Source: an uncultured Glaciecola sp.
GTDB taxonomy: Bacteria > Pseudomonadota > Gammaproteobacteria > Enterobacterales > Alteromonadaceae
Direction of reading: 5' to 3'
NCBI GenBank assembly: GCA_947496235.1
Contig: CANMCE010000003.1
Span: forward strand, 372,001-436,000
Length of the DNA stretch: 64,000 nt
In this document: positions 27,701-37,457 of the stretch, piece after piece
Position numbering within the stretch: position 1 is the first letter of the stretch
Layout: every line of letters starts with the position of its first letter
The notes under the pieces: generated by a model
The model's database searches: none
The model's input: the letters and a program-made list of their open reading frames with translations, nothing else
Told to the model about the DNA's origin: nothing
Made by a program: the position numbers and the translations under genes

Positions 27701-28673
27701 ACAAGGAGAACGGAAGTACTTGTCGAATATGTGGTTTGCCAGTTTTTAACATCAACAATCGATCAACACCTATCGCCACGCCAGAGCATTCTGGCAAGCC
27801 ACTTTCAAGGGCTGATAAAAATGCATGGTCAATAGGTTTAATCTGTTTGTTTAGTTTTTTTCTTTGTTTGTTATCTTGCTTAAATCGAATAGCCTGCTCT
27901 TTGGAATCCGTTAACTCTTCAAAGCCATTGGCCAGTTCCAACTGTTTAAAGTACATTTCAAATCTAAGCGCTGTATGCTTATCCCCAGATAACTTTGCTA
28001 GGGAAGCTTGAGATGCAGGGAAATGGGTCACAATAACAGGCTTGTCCTGACCAATTTTAGGCTCTATATGACGGTTAAATAATACCTGTAACAAACTATC
28101 AATAAAATACTGGGAGTCTGAACTTTCTGTCTTTAATAACTCAGCGTATTCTAGCAAGTCATATCGTTCAGCCATTATTAACATATCTTCAAGACTTACT
28201 GAAAGAGGATTAAATCCTAATAGATTTTGGAATACCTGTTGATAGGTAATTTGTTCTGATGATATGCCTAATAGTACATTTACCAATGCACTTATCTCAT
28301 CAATAAGTTGTTGCATTGAGAAACCACAACGATACCATTCAAGCATAGTAAATTCAGGGCTATGATGCCGCCCTACTTCATCGTTTCTGTAACTCTTGCC
28401 TAAATAAAAAATATCACCACTACCCGCTGCCAGCAGCCGTTTCATATAAAACTCAGGTGACGTTTGTAGATACAATAACGTACTTTCTTGGCTGCCGGGT
28501 AACTGATGCTGGGTTTCTAAGGCTTCAAGGAAAACATCTGTCACCGTGCCTCTTGATAATGCAGGCACATCGACTTCCAGCACTTCTCGCTGTTTGAAAA
28601 ATTCACGAATATTAGAAAGAAAAGCTGCACGAGTGTGCAGCATTTCAATATCAGATGATGGGTACCACCCCAT
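27693..28673 (-). CDS. epmA: elongation factor P--(R)-beta-lysine ligase EpmA
   Basis: A 326-residue class II lysyl-tRNA synthetase paralogue without the anticodon-binding domain, the usual EpmA (GenX/PoxA) length. Class II motifs are seen in YLQTSPEFYMKRLLAAG, FYLGKSYRNDEVGRHHSPEFTMLEWY and GVAIGVDRLLML. It joins (R)-beta-lysine to a lysine of EF-P. It follows efp by 8 bp on the same strand, and epmB is encoded divergently, so the whole modification module is together. Confidence 0.93.
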   Translation of the reverse strand: MGWYPSSDIEMLHTRAAFLSNIREFFKQREVLEVDVPALSRGTVTDVFLEALETQHQLPGSQESTLLYLQTSPEFYMKRLLAAGSGDIFYLGKSYRNDEVGRHHSPEFTMLEWYRCGFSMQQLIDEISALVNVLLGISSEQITYQQVFQNLLGFNPLSVSLEDMLIMAERYDLLEYAELLKTESSDSQYFIDSLLQVLFNRHIEPKIGQDKPVIVTHFPASQASLAKLSGDKHTALRFEMYFKQLELANGFEELTDSKEQAIRFKQDNKQRKKLNKQIKPIDHAFLSALESGLPECSGVAIGVDRLLMLKTGKPHIRQVLPFSLYD

Positions 28674-28681
28674 ATTAACCT

Positions 28682-29251
28682 TTACTTTTGAACGCGAGAA
28701 ACGTATTCACCACTACGAGTATCGACTTTGATCACTTCGCCAGTTTGCACAAATAAAGGAACGCGCACAACTGCACCTGTGGCTAAGGTTGCTGGTTTTC
28801 CACCTGTGCCTGCTGTATCGCCTTTTAATCCAGGATCGGTTTCAACAATTTCAATTTCAACAAAATTAGGCGGTGAAACAGCTATTGGGCTACCATTCCA
28901 TAAGGTCAGTGTACACACATCATTTTCAACCAACCACTTAACATTATCACCAACCGCTTTTTCATCTGCTGCGATTTGCTCAAACGTCTCATTATTCATA
29001 AAATGCCAGAATTCACCATCGTTGTACAAATAGGCTAAATCGGTGTCCATTACATCAGCACCTTCAACACTTTCACCTGAACGAAACGTTTTTTCTAAGA
29101 CCTTACCGGAAATAAGTTTGCGTATTTTTACGCGGTTGAACGCTTGCCCTTTTCCTGGTTTTACGTATTCATTTTCTAAAATTGCACAAGGCTCACCGTC
29201 AAGCATGACTTTAAGACCGGCTTTAAATTCATTTGTGCTGTAATTCGCCAT
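28682..29251 (-). CDS. efp: translation elongation factor P
   Basis: A 189-residue protein of standard EF-P length with three beta-barrel domains. The modification site is Lys34 in the loop [10 protein letters not shown], the form that EpmA beta-lysylates. The C-terminus ([12 protein letters not shown]) is canonical. EF-P relieves ribosome stalling at polyproline. The gene is first in the minus-strand efp-epmA transcript and lies 36 bp from the divergent epmB. Confidence 0.95.
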   Translation of the reverse strand: MANYSTNEFKAGLKVMLDGEPCAILENEYVKPGKGQAFNRVKIRKLISGKVLEKTFRSGESVEGADVMDTDLAYLYNDGEFWHFMNNETFEQIAADEKAVGDNVKWLVENDVCTLTLWNGSPIAVSPPNFVEIEIVETDPGLKGDTAGTGGKPATLATGAVVRVPLFVQTGEVIKVDTRSGEYVSRVQK

Positions 29252-29287
29252 GTAGTCCTCTGATTAATTAGCGGGTAAACTATACAA

Positions 29288-30313
29288 ATGCAGATAATAC
29301 AGAAAAATTTCATCGAAGTAGAGAGCGACTGGCAAAAAGAACTCGCAAATTCGTTTACCAGACCCGACACTTTACTTGAATATTTAGGCTTAGATCCTAA
29401 TAAATACAGGTCGCACTTTGATGCGCGGCAACTATTTCCTATGCGAGTGCCCCGCTATTTTGCTAGTCTGATGGAAAGTGGTAATTGGCACGATCCCTTA
29501 CTGCAACAGGTGATGCCTCATTCGAATGAATATTTAGATTTCGAAGGATTTTTACCAGACCCGTTGCAAGAACAAAAAACAACTTCCCCTGGAATATTGC
29601 ACAAATATCAATCAAGAGTGCTTCTGATTGTCAAAGGCGGCTGTGCAATCAATTGCCGATATTGTTTTCGACGCCACTTTCCATATCAGCAAAACGCCAT
29701 GAGCAAAGGCGATTGGATTTCTGTTTTTTCATCTATTCAACAAGACAAAAATATAAATGAAGTCATCTTATCCGGTGGCGATCCACTTATGGCTAAGGAC
29801 AGTCATTTGTCTTGGATGTGCCAACAAATTGAACAGATCCCGCACATTAAAAGGTTAAGAATCCATACTCGGTTACCTGTTGTATTACCGCAAAGAATTA
29901 ATGCAGAATTTTTAGCATGGTTAACGCAAAGTCGGCTGCAGAAAGTAATGGTGTTGCACATTAATCATGGAAATGAAATTAGTCCTCTTTTGGCAGAAAA
30001 AGTCGCTAAATTAAATGCCTCTAAAGTAACTGTATTGAATCAAGCCGTATTATTAAAAGGTATAAACGACACCTTGGATTCACAGGTTAATTTGCACGAG
30101 GCAAGTTTTTCGGCAGGGATTATTCCGTATTATTTACACTTATTAGATAAAGTAAAAGGTGCAGGTCATTTCGATGTTTCTCATGAGAAAGCAGTAACCT
30201 TAGCGCAAGAACTGTTAACTAAGTTACCAGGCTTTTTAGTACCAAAGCTTGTCAGAGAGATCCCAGGCGAATCCAGTAAAACACCAGTAGACCTATATGC
30301 AAACCAAAGCTAA
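29288..30313 (+). CDS. epmB: EF-P beta-lysylation protein EpmB (lysine 2,3-aminomutase-like)
   Basis: A 341-residue radical SAM enzyme. The CxxxCxxC cluster is Cys119, Cys123 and Cys126 in GGCAINCRYCFRRHFPY. LSGGDPLMAKD and the C-terminal part fit EpmB (YjeK), which converts L-lysine to (R)-beta-lysine for EpmA. It is shorter than clostridial lysine 2,3-aminomutases, as expected. It starts 36 bp from efp on the other strand. Confidence 0.93.
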   Translation: MQIIQKNFIEVESDWQKELANSFTRPDTLLEYLGLDPNKYRSHFDARQLFPMRVPRYFASLMESGNWHDPLLQQVMPHSNEYLDFEGFLPDPLQEQKTTSPGILHKYQSRVLLIVKGGCAINCRYCFRRHFPYQQNAMSKGDWISVFSSIQQDKNINEVILSGGDPLMAKDSHLSWMCQQIEQIPHIKRLRIHTRLPVVLPQRINAEFLAWLTQSRLQKVMVLHINHGNEISPLLAEKVAKLNASKVTVLNQAVLLKGINDTLDSQVNLHEASFSAGIIPYYLHLLDKVKGAGHFDVSHEKAVTLAQELLTKLPGFLVPKLVREIPGESSKTPVDLYANQS

Positions 30314-30901
30314 CTATCAGCATTAATGGCATTGTTTAGATAAAAGATTTAAAACCCTCGGTTGGTGAATATTGTTTTCAAGCTATTTTGTTTTTTTGTT
30401 CAAAACATTGTTTATAGCAGGAGAAGAATTGCAGTAACTGTGGGCAAAAATCCAAGAGTTGCTTATAACAATTTGTAAAATATTTGTATTTTTATTATAA
30501 CCACTCGAAGTTTTACCACCCATTCGAATCTTAATTTGTTAAAATTTAGTTAACGTATAAACAAATTACATAACGCCTCACGTTTGACCGAATAGCTTGA
30601 AAAACCTATACTTTAGGGTATTACGTTACAGCTAATTACATGATGTAGTAGAGACTTTTCGCAACGAAGTTTTAATGCATGTAAATTATTAGTAAACGTA
30701 ATATTTAAAAAAAATGAAATGTTTGATTGTCGCTATTTTTTTTTGTAAGCTAGCGACCGCGCTTTTTTTGAATAAATGAGAGTTTAATGAAAGCGCTTTC
30801 ATAGCTACTTTTCAACACGTTTAGTGCATGAAAATGGTAAAGGAAAAACGACAAGTTAAACGATATAGCACATTCATCATTGTGGGATCTGGAGAAAGCA
30901 C
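30314..30901. promoter_or_regulatory. long regulatory region before TonB receptor 30902
   Basis: 588 bp without a gene, very AT-rich. The only structure I can name is a 16-bp perfect palindrome at 30787-30802 with a -10-like TTTAAT (30783-30788) overlapping its left edge. A good -35 is not visible, so activation may be needed or the start lies elsewhere. Confidence 0.5.
30787..30802. promoter_or_regulatory. LacI-type operator, second class (ATGAAAGCGCTTTCAT)
   Basis: A perfect 16-bp palindrome with AGCGCT centre, the form recognised by many sugar-responsive LacI-family repressors in Alteromonadales. It differs from the ACCGGT sites, so the block at 30902-37402 should answer to a different regulator and sugar. 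No second LacI gene is in the window. Confidence 0.65.
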
Positions 30902-33900
30902 ATGGCTAGAAGAAAGTTTGCCAAGACACAACTGGCAACAAGTTTATCATTAATATTAGGTGTTTCGATGTCGACACCGCTATTAGCTCAAGAAGATAGT
31001 AGCGCAGATGGCGAAACTGAAGTCATTCAGGTAACCGGTATTCGAGGTAGTTTACAAGAAGCAGCCTCGATTAAACGTTCATCCGCAGGTGTTGTTGACG
31101 CAATTTCTGCTGAAGATATAGGTAAATTTCCTGATACAAACTTAGCAGAATCATTGCAGCGTATTACCGGTGTATCGATAAGCCGAACTAATGGTGAAGG
31201 TTCTGAGGTTACTGTTCGTGGTTTTGCTGGCGGTAACAACATGATTACCTTAAATGGCAGAACCATGCCAGCCGCTATCACTTATGGCGCAGGCTCTGGC
31301 GCTGATGGTACGACTCGCGGCGGTAACACCCGTTCATTTGATTTTGCAAACTTAGCTTCTGAAGCCATTCGTGCTGTAGAAGTTTACAAAACCGGTAAAG
31401 CTAACATAGCCACTGGTGGTATTGGTGCAACCATCAACATCATAACCGCCAAGCCTTTAGATCAAGAAGGCTTTGTTGCCACTGCTGGGGTTAAAGCTGT
31501 AAACGATACCACGAATCGTACTGGTGATGATATTACGCCAGAAGTGTCGGCCATTGTAAGTTATGCAAACGATGATGCGACTTGGGGTGTTAGTGTTGCG
31601 GCTATCCACCAACAACGAGATTCTGGCTACACTGGCGCAACCGTAAACAACTGGAACATAGATTATTGGGATGACATTGCAGATCCTGATAGATTGTGGA
31701 ACAACGCAGATGCTAACTATGTAAATGCACCTGAACAAGGTCAGTTATATGCACGTCCGAATGATATCCGTTATGCGTTTTCTAATACTCAACGTACAAG
31801 AGATAATCTTCAGTTAAATCTTCAATTTGCACCTACTGATAATTTCACAGGTTCTATCGATTATACCTTTGCTGAAAACGAAATTGTTGAGCAACGTGGT
31901 GAAATTACCAACTGGCTTCAGACAGGTACCAATACTGATACAGTTGAATTTGATAACTCAGTTGTAAAAACACCAATTTACGTATCAGAAGTATATGCTG
32001 GCGGTATTGATGAAGGTTATGAGCAACAATGGCGCGAACAAACTAACACGTTAGATTCCATTGGTGTTAATTTTGAATATGCAGTCAGTGACGACTTTAC
32101 CATCATTTTTGATGCTCACGACTCAGAAATGCACAGCCGAGGCACAGGTCCTAGAGGTTCAGGTGAAATCGCAGTGGGTCTTGGTGCGCCAACAGTTACT
32201 GATCGCGAATGGTTCTGGGATGGTGAATTACCCACTTACTTGAACAGTTATGATGACAGTATCCGCGGTGCCAACAATAACGGACAAGTTGACGCAGGCG
32301 ATGTCGGCTCGTCAATCGCGCGTATCAGAAACGCATCACAAAAATCTACCATTACACAATTTAAATTAGACGCTGAATATATGTTGGATAACGGCCGCTT
32401 TGATTTTGGTATCGAAGCGCGTGAAATGGAATCGCGTTCTTTCCAAACTGCCGGTAACAACATCGCACTAGGTAACTGGGGTGTTGCTAATCCTGGCGAA
32501 TTTGGTGATTTGATTCAGCCATTCGATCTGCCTGGCGAATTTGATGATTACGGGGTAAGAGCTGGCGGATATGGCTTCATTGCAGATGCAAGAGAACTTT
32601 ATACTGCAGCTGAGAGTTTATATCCTGGTATTCCTTCTGGCACAGAAACCGCACTTTCATTTGACGATACCATCCAAGAAGACACGCTAGCAGCGTATGC
32701 TCAAGTTGCTTTAGATGGTGAAATTGGTGATATGTTCTTTAGCGTACTTACTGGTATTCGTTACGAAGAAACGGAAGTTACATCGACATCTTTGGTGGGT
32801 TCAACCTACTTCCAGTGGGAAGATAACAACGATATCATAGCTTATGTCGATGGAAGTGTTCCGCCTTCTCCTGCCAGTGCAGAAAACAAATATGATTTCT
32901 TACTGCCAAGCTTAGACGTAAAACTTGAAATTACTGATGATTTAATTGGTCGTTTCTCTTACAGTAAAACTATTGCTAGAGCTGGCTTAGGTAGCCTAGG
33001 TGTTTCTGCAAGTAACTTTGCTGGCGGTGGTGGTTCAACCTTGCTAGGTGCACAACCTACAGCTAACGCGTCGAACCCTGGTTTGCTGCCATTAGAGTCT
33101 TCCAACGTTGACTTATCTTTAGAGTGGTATTACGACCCCACTAGCTATGCATCTGTCGGATTGTTCCAAAAAGATGTGGTTAACTTCTTAGGATCTCGCC
33201 AAGTTGACCAAACCTTACTTGGTATTCGCGATGTTACTGGTGGTCCTCGAGCTCAAGCCGCGGCTCAAGCCTTGCAAGATCGTGGCTTTGCTGTTGACGA
33301 TACTTCCTTGTACGCAATGGCAGTATTGTTGAGTCAGCCAGGTGCCTTCCCGAACGGAGCTGACGACTACACAGGTACACCTGAGCAAATTCAGCAATTA
33401 GCAGAAACTGCAGGCTGGGACTTAAGAGCAAATGATTCAGATCCGCTGACGGTGTTTAGAACCAGCACGCCGGACAACAACCGCGCGGCCAAGATTTACG
33501 GTGCAGAGTTTGCGGTACAGCATTTCTTCGGCGAAACTGGTTTTGGTGTTCAGGCGAACTACACCATTGTACGTGGCGATGTAGGCTTTAATAACGAAGC
33601 TGATCCGAATGAATCTCAGTTCGCACTTGTGGGTTTAAGTGATACGGCTAACTTGGTTGCACTTTATGAAAAAGACGCATTACAAGCGCGTATCGCATTA
33701 AACTGGCGTGACGAGTATTTGGCAGAAGTTAACAAGGGTAGTTCGAATAACCCTCGTTATGTAGAAGCTTACACACAGATCGATATTAATGTTAGTTATG
33801 ATATTAGTGAAAATCTGACAGTATTCTTCGAAGGTTTAAACATAACCGAAGAAAATATTCGTGAACATGCGCGTAACGAAAGACAGTTATGGTATTTAAC

Positions 33901-33946
33901 TGAACTTGGTGCTCGTTACAACCTTGGTGCTCGATACAAGTTCTAA
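30902..33946 (+). CDS. TonB-dependent receptor (sugar uptake, paired with SapC/halogenase)
   Basis: A 1014-residue outer-membrane receptor. Signal peptide (ATSLSLILGVSMSTPLLAQ), the segment EVIQVTGIRGSLQEA, plug domain (NLAESLQRITGVSISR, SEVTVRGFAGG, GGIGATINIITAKP) and a barrel ending LGARYKF. This subtype is typical of marine Alteromonadales and Caulobacter sugar loci and is often followed by SapC, cupin and tryptophan-halogenase genes, as here. The AGCGCT palindrome 100 bp upstream suggests sugar control separate from pectin. A strong terminator follows, with the next gene 187 bp away. Confidence 0.9.
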   Translation: MARRKFAKTQLATSLSLILGVSMSTPLLAQEDSSADGETEVIQVTGIRGSLQEAASIKRSSAGVVDAISAEDIGKFPDTNLAESLQRITGVSISRTNGEGSEVTVRGFAGGNNMITLNGRTMPAAITYGAGSGADGTTRGGNTRSFDFANLASEAIRAVEVYKTGKANIATGGIGATINIITAKPLDQEGFVATAGVKAVNDTTNRTGDDITPEVSAIVSYANDDATWGVSVAAIHQQRDSGYTGATVNNWNIDYWDDIADPDRLWNNADANYVNAPEQGQLYARPNDIRYAFSNTQRTRDNLQLNLQFAPTDNFTGSIDYTFAENEIVEQRGEITNWLQTGTNTDTVEFDNSVVKTPIYVSEVYAGGIDEGYEQQWREQTNTLDSIGVNFEYAVSDDFTIIFDAHDSEMHSRGTGPRGSGEIAVGLGAPTVTDREWFWDGELPTYLNSYDDSIRGANNNGQVDAGDVGSSIARIRNASQKSTITQFKLDAEYMLDNGRFDFGIEAREMESRSFQTAGNNIALGNWGVANPGEFGDLIQPFDLPGEFDDYGVRAGGYGFIADARELYTAAESLYPGIPSGTETALSFDDTIQEDTLAAYAQVALDGEIGDMFFSVLTGIRYEETEVTSTSLVGSTYFQWEDNNDIIAYVDGSVPPSPASAENKYDFLLPSLDVKLEITDDLIGRFSYSKTIARAGLGSLGVSASNFAGGGGSTLLGAQPTANASNPGLLPLESSNVDLSLEWYYDPTSYASVGLFQKDVVNFLGSRQVDQTLLGIRDVTGGPRAQAAAQALQDRGFAVDDTSLYAMAVLLSQPGAFPNGADDYTGTPEQIQQLAETAGWDLRANDSDPLTVFRTSTPDNNRAAKIYGAEFAVQHFFGETGFGVQANYTIVRGDVGFNNEADPNESQFALVGLSDTANLVALYEKDALQARIALNWRDEYLAEVNKGSSNNPRYVEAYTQIDINVSYDISENLTVFFEGLNITEENIREHARNERQLWYLTELGARYNLGARYKF

Positions 33947-33959
33947 GTATAAGAACTCA

Positions 33960-33985
33960 GCACTGGTAACTTAAGTTGCCAGTGC
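33960..33985 (+). other. palindromic hairpin after TonB receptor
   Basis: GCACTGGTAAC pairs with GTTGCCAGTGC (one G-T pair). It sits just before the true terminator and may protect the mRNA end. Confidence 0.5.
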
Positions 33986-33995
33986 ATTGGCTATC

Positions 33996-34023
33996 AAAAA
34001 GCCGCTGATAAAAGCGGCTTTTT
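33996..34023. terminator. rho-independent terminator after TonB receptor
   Basis: AAAAAGCCGCT, loop of six, AGCGGCTTTTT. Strong stem and T-run. Readthrough or a separate promoter would be needed for the SapC operon that follows. Confidence 0.85.
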
Positions 34024-34132
34024 CAATTCTAATCAATAACTAGTAAGCTTGTTTCAAATGGGCATTATTGTAAACTGCTTTTTATTAACGGGAAGCAAAA
34101 TCAGCATTTAGTGGCCGAAGGATATTGTATAC

Positions 34133-34864
34133 ATGGCAAATCATGCGTTATTAAATAATATTACTCATAAAGACACCAAAGTCATTTCTCACTATGGAAG
34201 TCAGTATGGCGACAACCTAGCAAGTGTCTTAGTGTTTCCTACTGAATTTATAGAATTGCAAAAACATTACCCTATCTTCCTTCGACAAGACCAAGGATCG
34301 GGAAAGTATCAATGCGCTGTTCTCTTGGGCTTGGAAAAAGATGAAAATTTGTTTTTAGATGAGTCTCACCCTTCAGGCTGGAATGCTGATTATGTACCAG
34401 CCATAGTAAGTCGAGGTCCATTTCTTATTGGCTTTCAACCGCAAGAAGACTCAGATGAGCAAAAAGCCGTAATTCATATTGATATGGATCATCCAAAGGT
34501 CAATGAAAATGAAGGACAATCCGTATTCTTAACGCACGGTGGAAATAGTCCTTATTTGGAACATATATCTAAATGTCTGCAGGTAATTAATTCTGGTATG
34601 AACATGCAAGCCGATATGTTGGCAAAATTTGTTGAATTAGACCTAATTGAACCCGTTAACATCGATTTTGAATTGGCAAACGGTGAAAAGCGGCAACTTT
34701 CAGGTAACTTTACCATTCATGAAGAGAAATTATCATCTTTACCTGCGCAGAGCTTATATGATCTAAATAAAGCTGGGTATTTACAACTTGCTTTCGCAAT
34801 TATTTCATCCATGACCAATGTGAGAAAACTAATCAATTTAAAAAACTTACGCTTGGCGCAATAG
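34133..34864 (+). CDS. SapC family protein
   Basis: A 243-residue protein of the SapC family (HALLNNITHKDTKVISHYGSQYGDN, VFPTEFIELQKHYPIFLR, LFLDESHPSGWNADYVPAIVSRGPF). SapC was named from Campylobacter S-layer loci, but in marine Alteromonadales and Caulobacterales it sits beside TonB receptors, cupins and tryptophan halogenases; its role there is unknown. No signal peptide. It is 11 bp before the cupin gene, so these three genes form an operon. Confidence 0.82.
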   Translation: MANHALLNNITHKDTKVISHYGSQYGDNLASVLVFPTEFIELQKHYPIFLRQDQGSGKYQCAVLLGLEKDENLFLDESHPSGWNADYVPAIVSRGPFLIGFQPQEDSDEQKAVIHIDMDHPKVNENEGQSVFLTHGGNSPYLEHISKCLQVINSGMNMQADMLAKFVELDLIEPVNIDFELANGEKRQLSGNFTIHEEKLSSLPAQSLYDLNKAGYLQLAFAIISSMTNVRKLINLKNLRLAQ

Positions 34865-34875
34865 CACGGGGCAAC

Positions 34876-35910
34876 ATGTTACCCATAAGTAAAAAAGTCA
34901 AAGAAATTGAGATTGTCGAGCCGGGTCAAATTCCTGAAGACATAGATTCAAATCTTGAGCCTCTAATTTTAAGAGGTTTAGTAAAAGATTGGGATCTGGT
35001 TCACATAGGTAAAGAGTCAGATACAAAAACTGCGGCTCATTTGAAATCATTTTATAATGGTCGTCCTACTCTCACTTACTTTGGCAGTCCAGACTTGCTG
35101 GGGAAATACGGCTACAACGAAAACGCTACTGAACTCAACTTTGAAAAACGTAAAGCGCAATTAGATGAAGTCTTAGACCAAATTGTTAGCCATATCCAAG
35201 ATGAATCGCCACCCAGTATTTATATCGCTTCAAACGTTATTGATTTAAATTTTCCAGGGTTACGAAAAAACAATGACTTAGATATGTCATTCGCCACTAA
35301 GAATCCCAATTCAGAACCGCCAATTCCAAGTATTTGGATCGGTAATAAATCCATTGCGAGATGCCACTATGACGCCTCGGATAATATTGCTTGCGTGGTA
35401 AAAGGTGAGCGTCGCTTTATTTTGTTTCCGCCTGATCAAATCGAAAATTTGTATCCTGGCCCCTTATCGCCAACACCCGGCGGCCAAGCTATTAGCATGG
35501 TGGATTTACACAACCCAGATTATCTACAGCATCCGAAGTTCAAACAAGCGGTAGAGCATGGACTAGTTGCGGAATTAGCGCCCGGAGACGCTATCTTCAT
35601 TCCAAGTATGTGGTGGCATCAGGTAGAAGGGTTAGGGAATTTTAATATTCTGGTCAATTATTGGTGGAGTGCAGCCGAGCGATTTATGGGCTCGGCTATG
35701 AATGTACTTTATCATGCAATGTTGAGCCTGCGTGATAAACCTCCCCATGAAAAAGCCGCATGGAAGCATGTATTTGATTACTACATATTCAATAATCAAT
35801 CGCTACCAACTGAACATTTACCTGAAGAGTCCCATGGATTTCTTGAGCCCATGGACGAATTTAAATCTCGTCAGTTACGCGCCATGTTAATCAACAAATT
35901 AAATAGATAA
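34876..35910 (+). CDS. JmjC-like cupin protein (2-oxoglutarate dioxygenase type)
   Basis: A 344-residue cupin-8/JmjC-like protein. The first iron ligands HxD are in CHYDASDNIACVVKGERRF, and a later His lies in IPSMWWHQVEGLGNFNILVNYWW. Such proteins hydroxylate peptides or small molecules using Fe(II) and 2-oxoglutarate. Its place between SapC and a halogenase, with 13 bp to the latter, argues for joint modification of a shared substrate, but that substrate is not known. Confidence 0.82.
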   Translation: MLPISKKVKEIEIVEPGQIPEDIDSNLEPLILRGLVKDWDLVHIGKESDTKTAAHLKSFYNGRPTLTYFGSPDLLGKYGYNENATELNFEKRKAQLDEVLDQIVSHIQDESPPSIYIASNVIDLNFPGLRKNNDLDMSFATKNPNSEPPIPSIWIGNKSIARCHYDASDNIACVVKGERRFILFPPDQIENLYPGPLSPTPGGQAISMVDLHNPDYLQHPKFKQAVEHGLVAELAPGDAIFIPSMWWHQVEGLGNFNILVNYWWSAAERFMGSAMNVLYHAMLSLRDKPPHEKAAWKHVFDYYIFNNQSLPTEHLPEESHGFLEPMDEFKSRQLRAMLINKLNR

Positions 35911-35923
35911 AGAGAGTTTAGCA

Positions 35924-37402
35924 GTGAAAAATACGGTTCAGACCATTGTAATCGCCGGCGGAGGAACTGCCGGTTGGACAGCAGCAGCTGCAATTGCTAA
36001 GCAAATGGGACCTACGGTGAATCTTATTCTGGTGGAGTCTGATGATATTGGTACTGTAGGAGTTGGTGAAGCTACAATTCCACCAATGCGAGTCTTTCAT
36101 AAACTATTGGGCATTAATGAACAAGACTTCATGCGAGCAACCTCTGCAACCTTCAAATTGGGCATTCAATTTGAAAATTGGGGACAAAAAGGTGATACCT
36201 ATATCCATTCATTTGGGCTGACGGGCAGAGAAAGTTTTGTTGCGCCTTTTCATCATTTTTGGCTGTATGGTAAAGAACAAGGATTTGCCAAAGAATTTGG
36301 TAAGTATTGTTTTGAACTAGAAGCGGCAAAACAAGACAAGTTCGCCACATCTGAAAAGGCAAACGTCCAATTCGCCTATCATTTAGATTCCAGTCAATAT
36401 GCTGTGCTGTTAAGAAATTACAGTGAAAGTCGCGGCGTTGTCAGAAAAGAAGGCAAAATTAAACAGGTAAAACAAGACCCAACATCTGGCTTTATCCAAA
36501 GTATAGTGCTTGAATCAGGAGAAGAAATTGCTGGCGATTTCTTTATCGACTGCACGGGATTTAGAGGTTTACTCATAGAAGAAACCTTAAAAACGGGTTA
36601 TCAAGATTGGTCCCATTGGCTTCCTTGCGATAGTGCGGTGGCAGTGCAAACCGAAAGCGTCGGAGCCCCAAGACCTATTACTAGAGCTATCGCCCACGAT
36701 AGTGGCTGGCAGTGGCAAATTCCTTTGCAACATAGGGTCGGCAATGGCTTAGTTTATTGCAGTCAATATATGCCCGACGAAGAGGCAATACCATTTTTGC
36801 TTAACGAAGTATCGGGCACTCCCATTACTCAACCTAAAGTCATTAAATTTAAGACCGGAAGACGGCTAAAAGCATGGAATAAAAACTGCTTGGCCTTGGG
36901 CTTGTCTAGCGGCTTTGTTGAGCCACTTGAATCAACCAGTATTCATCTTATTATGATGGGTATTATTCGATTCCTTAAACTGTTTCCAAATGGTGTTGTC
37001 AATCAGACCATTGAAGATGAGTATAATCGTCAAACCATAGATGAAATTACCAAAATCCGTGATTTTATTATTTTGCATTACCACGCAACGGCTCGACAAG
37101 ACACGCCTTTTTGGCAATATTGTCATGATATGCAAGTACCAGAAACATTAAAACATCGTATGCAGTTGTTTGAAGAATTTGGTCATGCTTTTCAAGAAGA
37201 TGGCGAACTCTTTAGAGTCGATTCTTGGACTCAAGTAATGTTAGGTCAAGGCATCATGCCTAAAAACTTCCACGCGAGTGTGAGAGGAATGCCTGTAACT
37301 GAACTACAACGCTTTCTACAAGGCATTGAAATGTCCATCGAAAAAAATGTTCAAACAATGCCTTCTCACCAAGCGTTTATTAACGCTTACTGCAGAAAAT
37401 AA
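35924..37402 (+). CDS. flavin-dependent tryptophan halogenase-like protein
   Basis: A 492-residue member of the tryptophan halogenase (PrnA/RebH-like) family. It shows the FAD-binding GGGTAGWTAAAAI, the region GVGEATIPPM with the expected lysine position replaced by other residues nearby, and the GWQWQIPLQHR motif (WxWxIP). The start is a GTG after AGAGAG. In sugar-uptake loci these are usually found without any natural-product genes, so true halogenation of free tryptophan is doubtful. It should be called family member only. Confidence 0.82.
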   Translation: MKNTVQTIVIAGGGTAGWTAAAAIAKQMGPTVNLILVESDDIGTVGVGEATIPPMRVFHKLLGINEQDFMRATSATFKLGIQFENWGQKGDTYIHSFGLTGRESFVAPFHHFWLYGKEQGFAKEFGKYCFELEAAKQDKFATSEKANVQFAYHLDSSQYAVLLRNYSESRGVVRKEGKIKQVKQDPTSGFIQSIVLESGEEIAGDFFIDCTGFRGLLIEETLKTGYQDWSHWLPCDSAVAVQTESVGAPRPITRAIAHDSGWQWQIPLQHRVGNGLVYCSQYMPDEEAIPFLLNEVSGTPITQPKVIKFKTGRRLKAWNKNCLALGLSSGFVEPLESTSIHLIMMGIIRFLKLFPNGVVNQTIEDEYNRQTIDEITKIRDFIILHYHATARQDTPFWQYCHDMQVPETLKHRMQLFEEFGHAFQEDGELFRVDSWTQVMLGQGIMPKNFHASVRGMPVTELQRFLQGIEMSIEKNVQTMPSHQAFINAYCRK

Positions 37403-37420
37403 CGGACTAAAATAATCCCC

Positions 37421-37450
37421 CTTTACGCAGGTATTTTACCTGCGCAAAGG
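37421..37450. terminator. hairpin between convergent halogenase and DUF4861 genes
   Basis: CGCAGGTA (37426-37433), loop TTT, TACCTGCG (37437-37444), extended by CCTTT/AAAGG across one mismatch. Likely a shared terminator, though T-runs are short. Confidence 0.6.
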
Positions 37451-37457
37451 CGCCATA

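Noticed and set aside
35924-37402. A natural-product halogenation cluster
   Set aside because: No peptide synthetase, polyketide or tryptophan-pathway gene is nearby; the neighbours are a receptor, SapC and a cupin, a known sugar-locus grouping.
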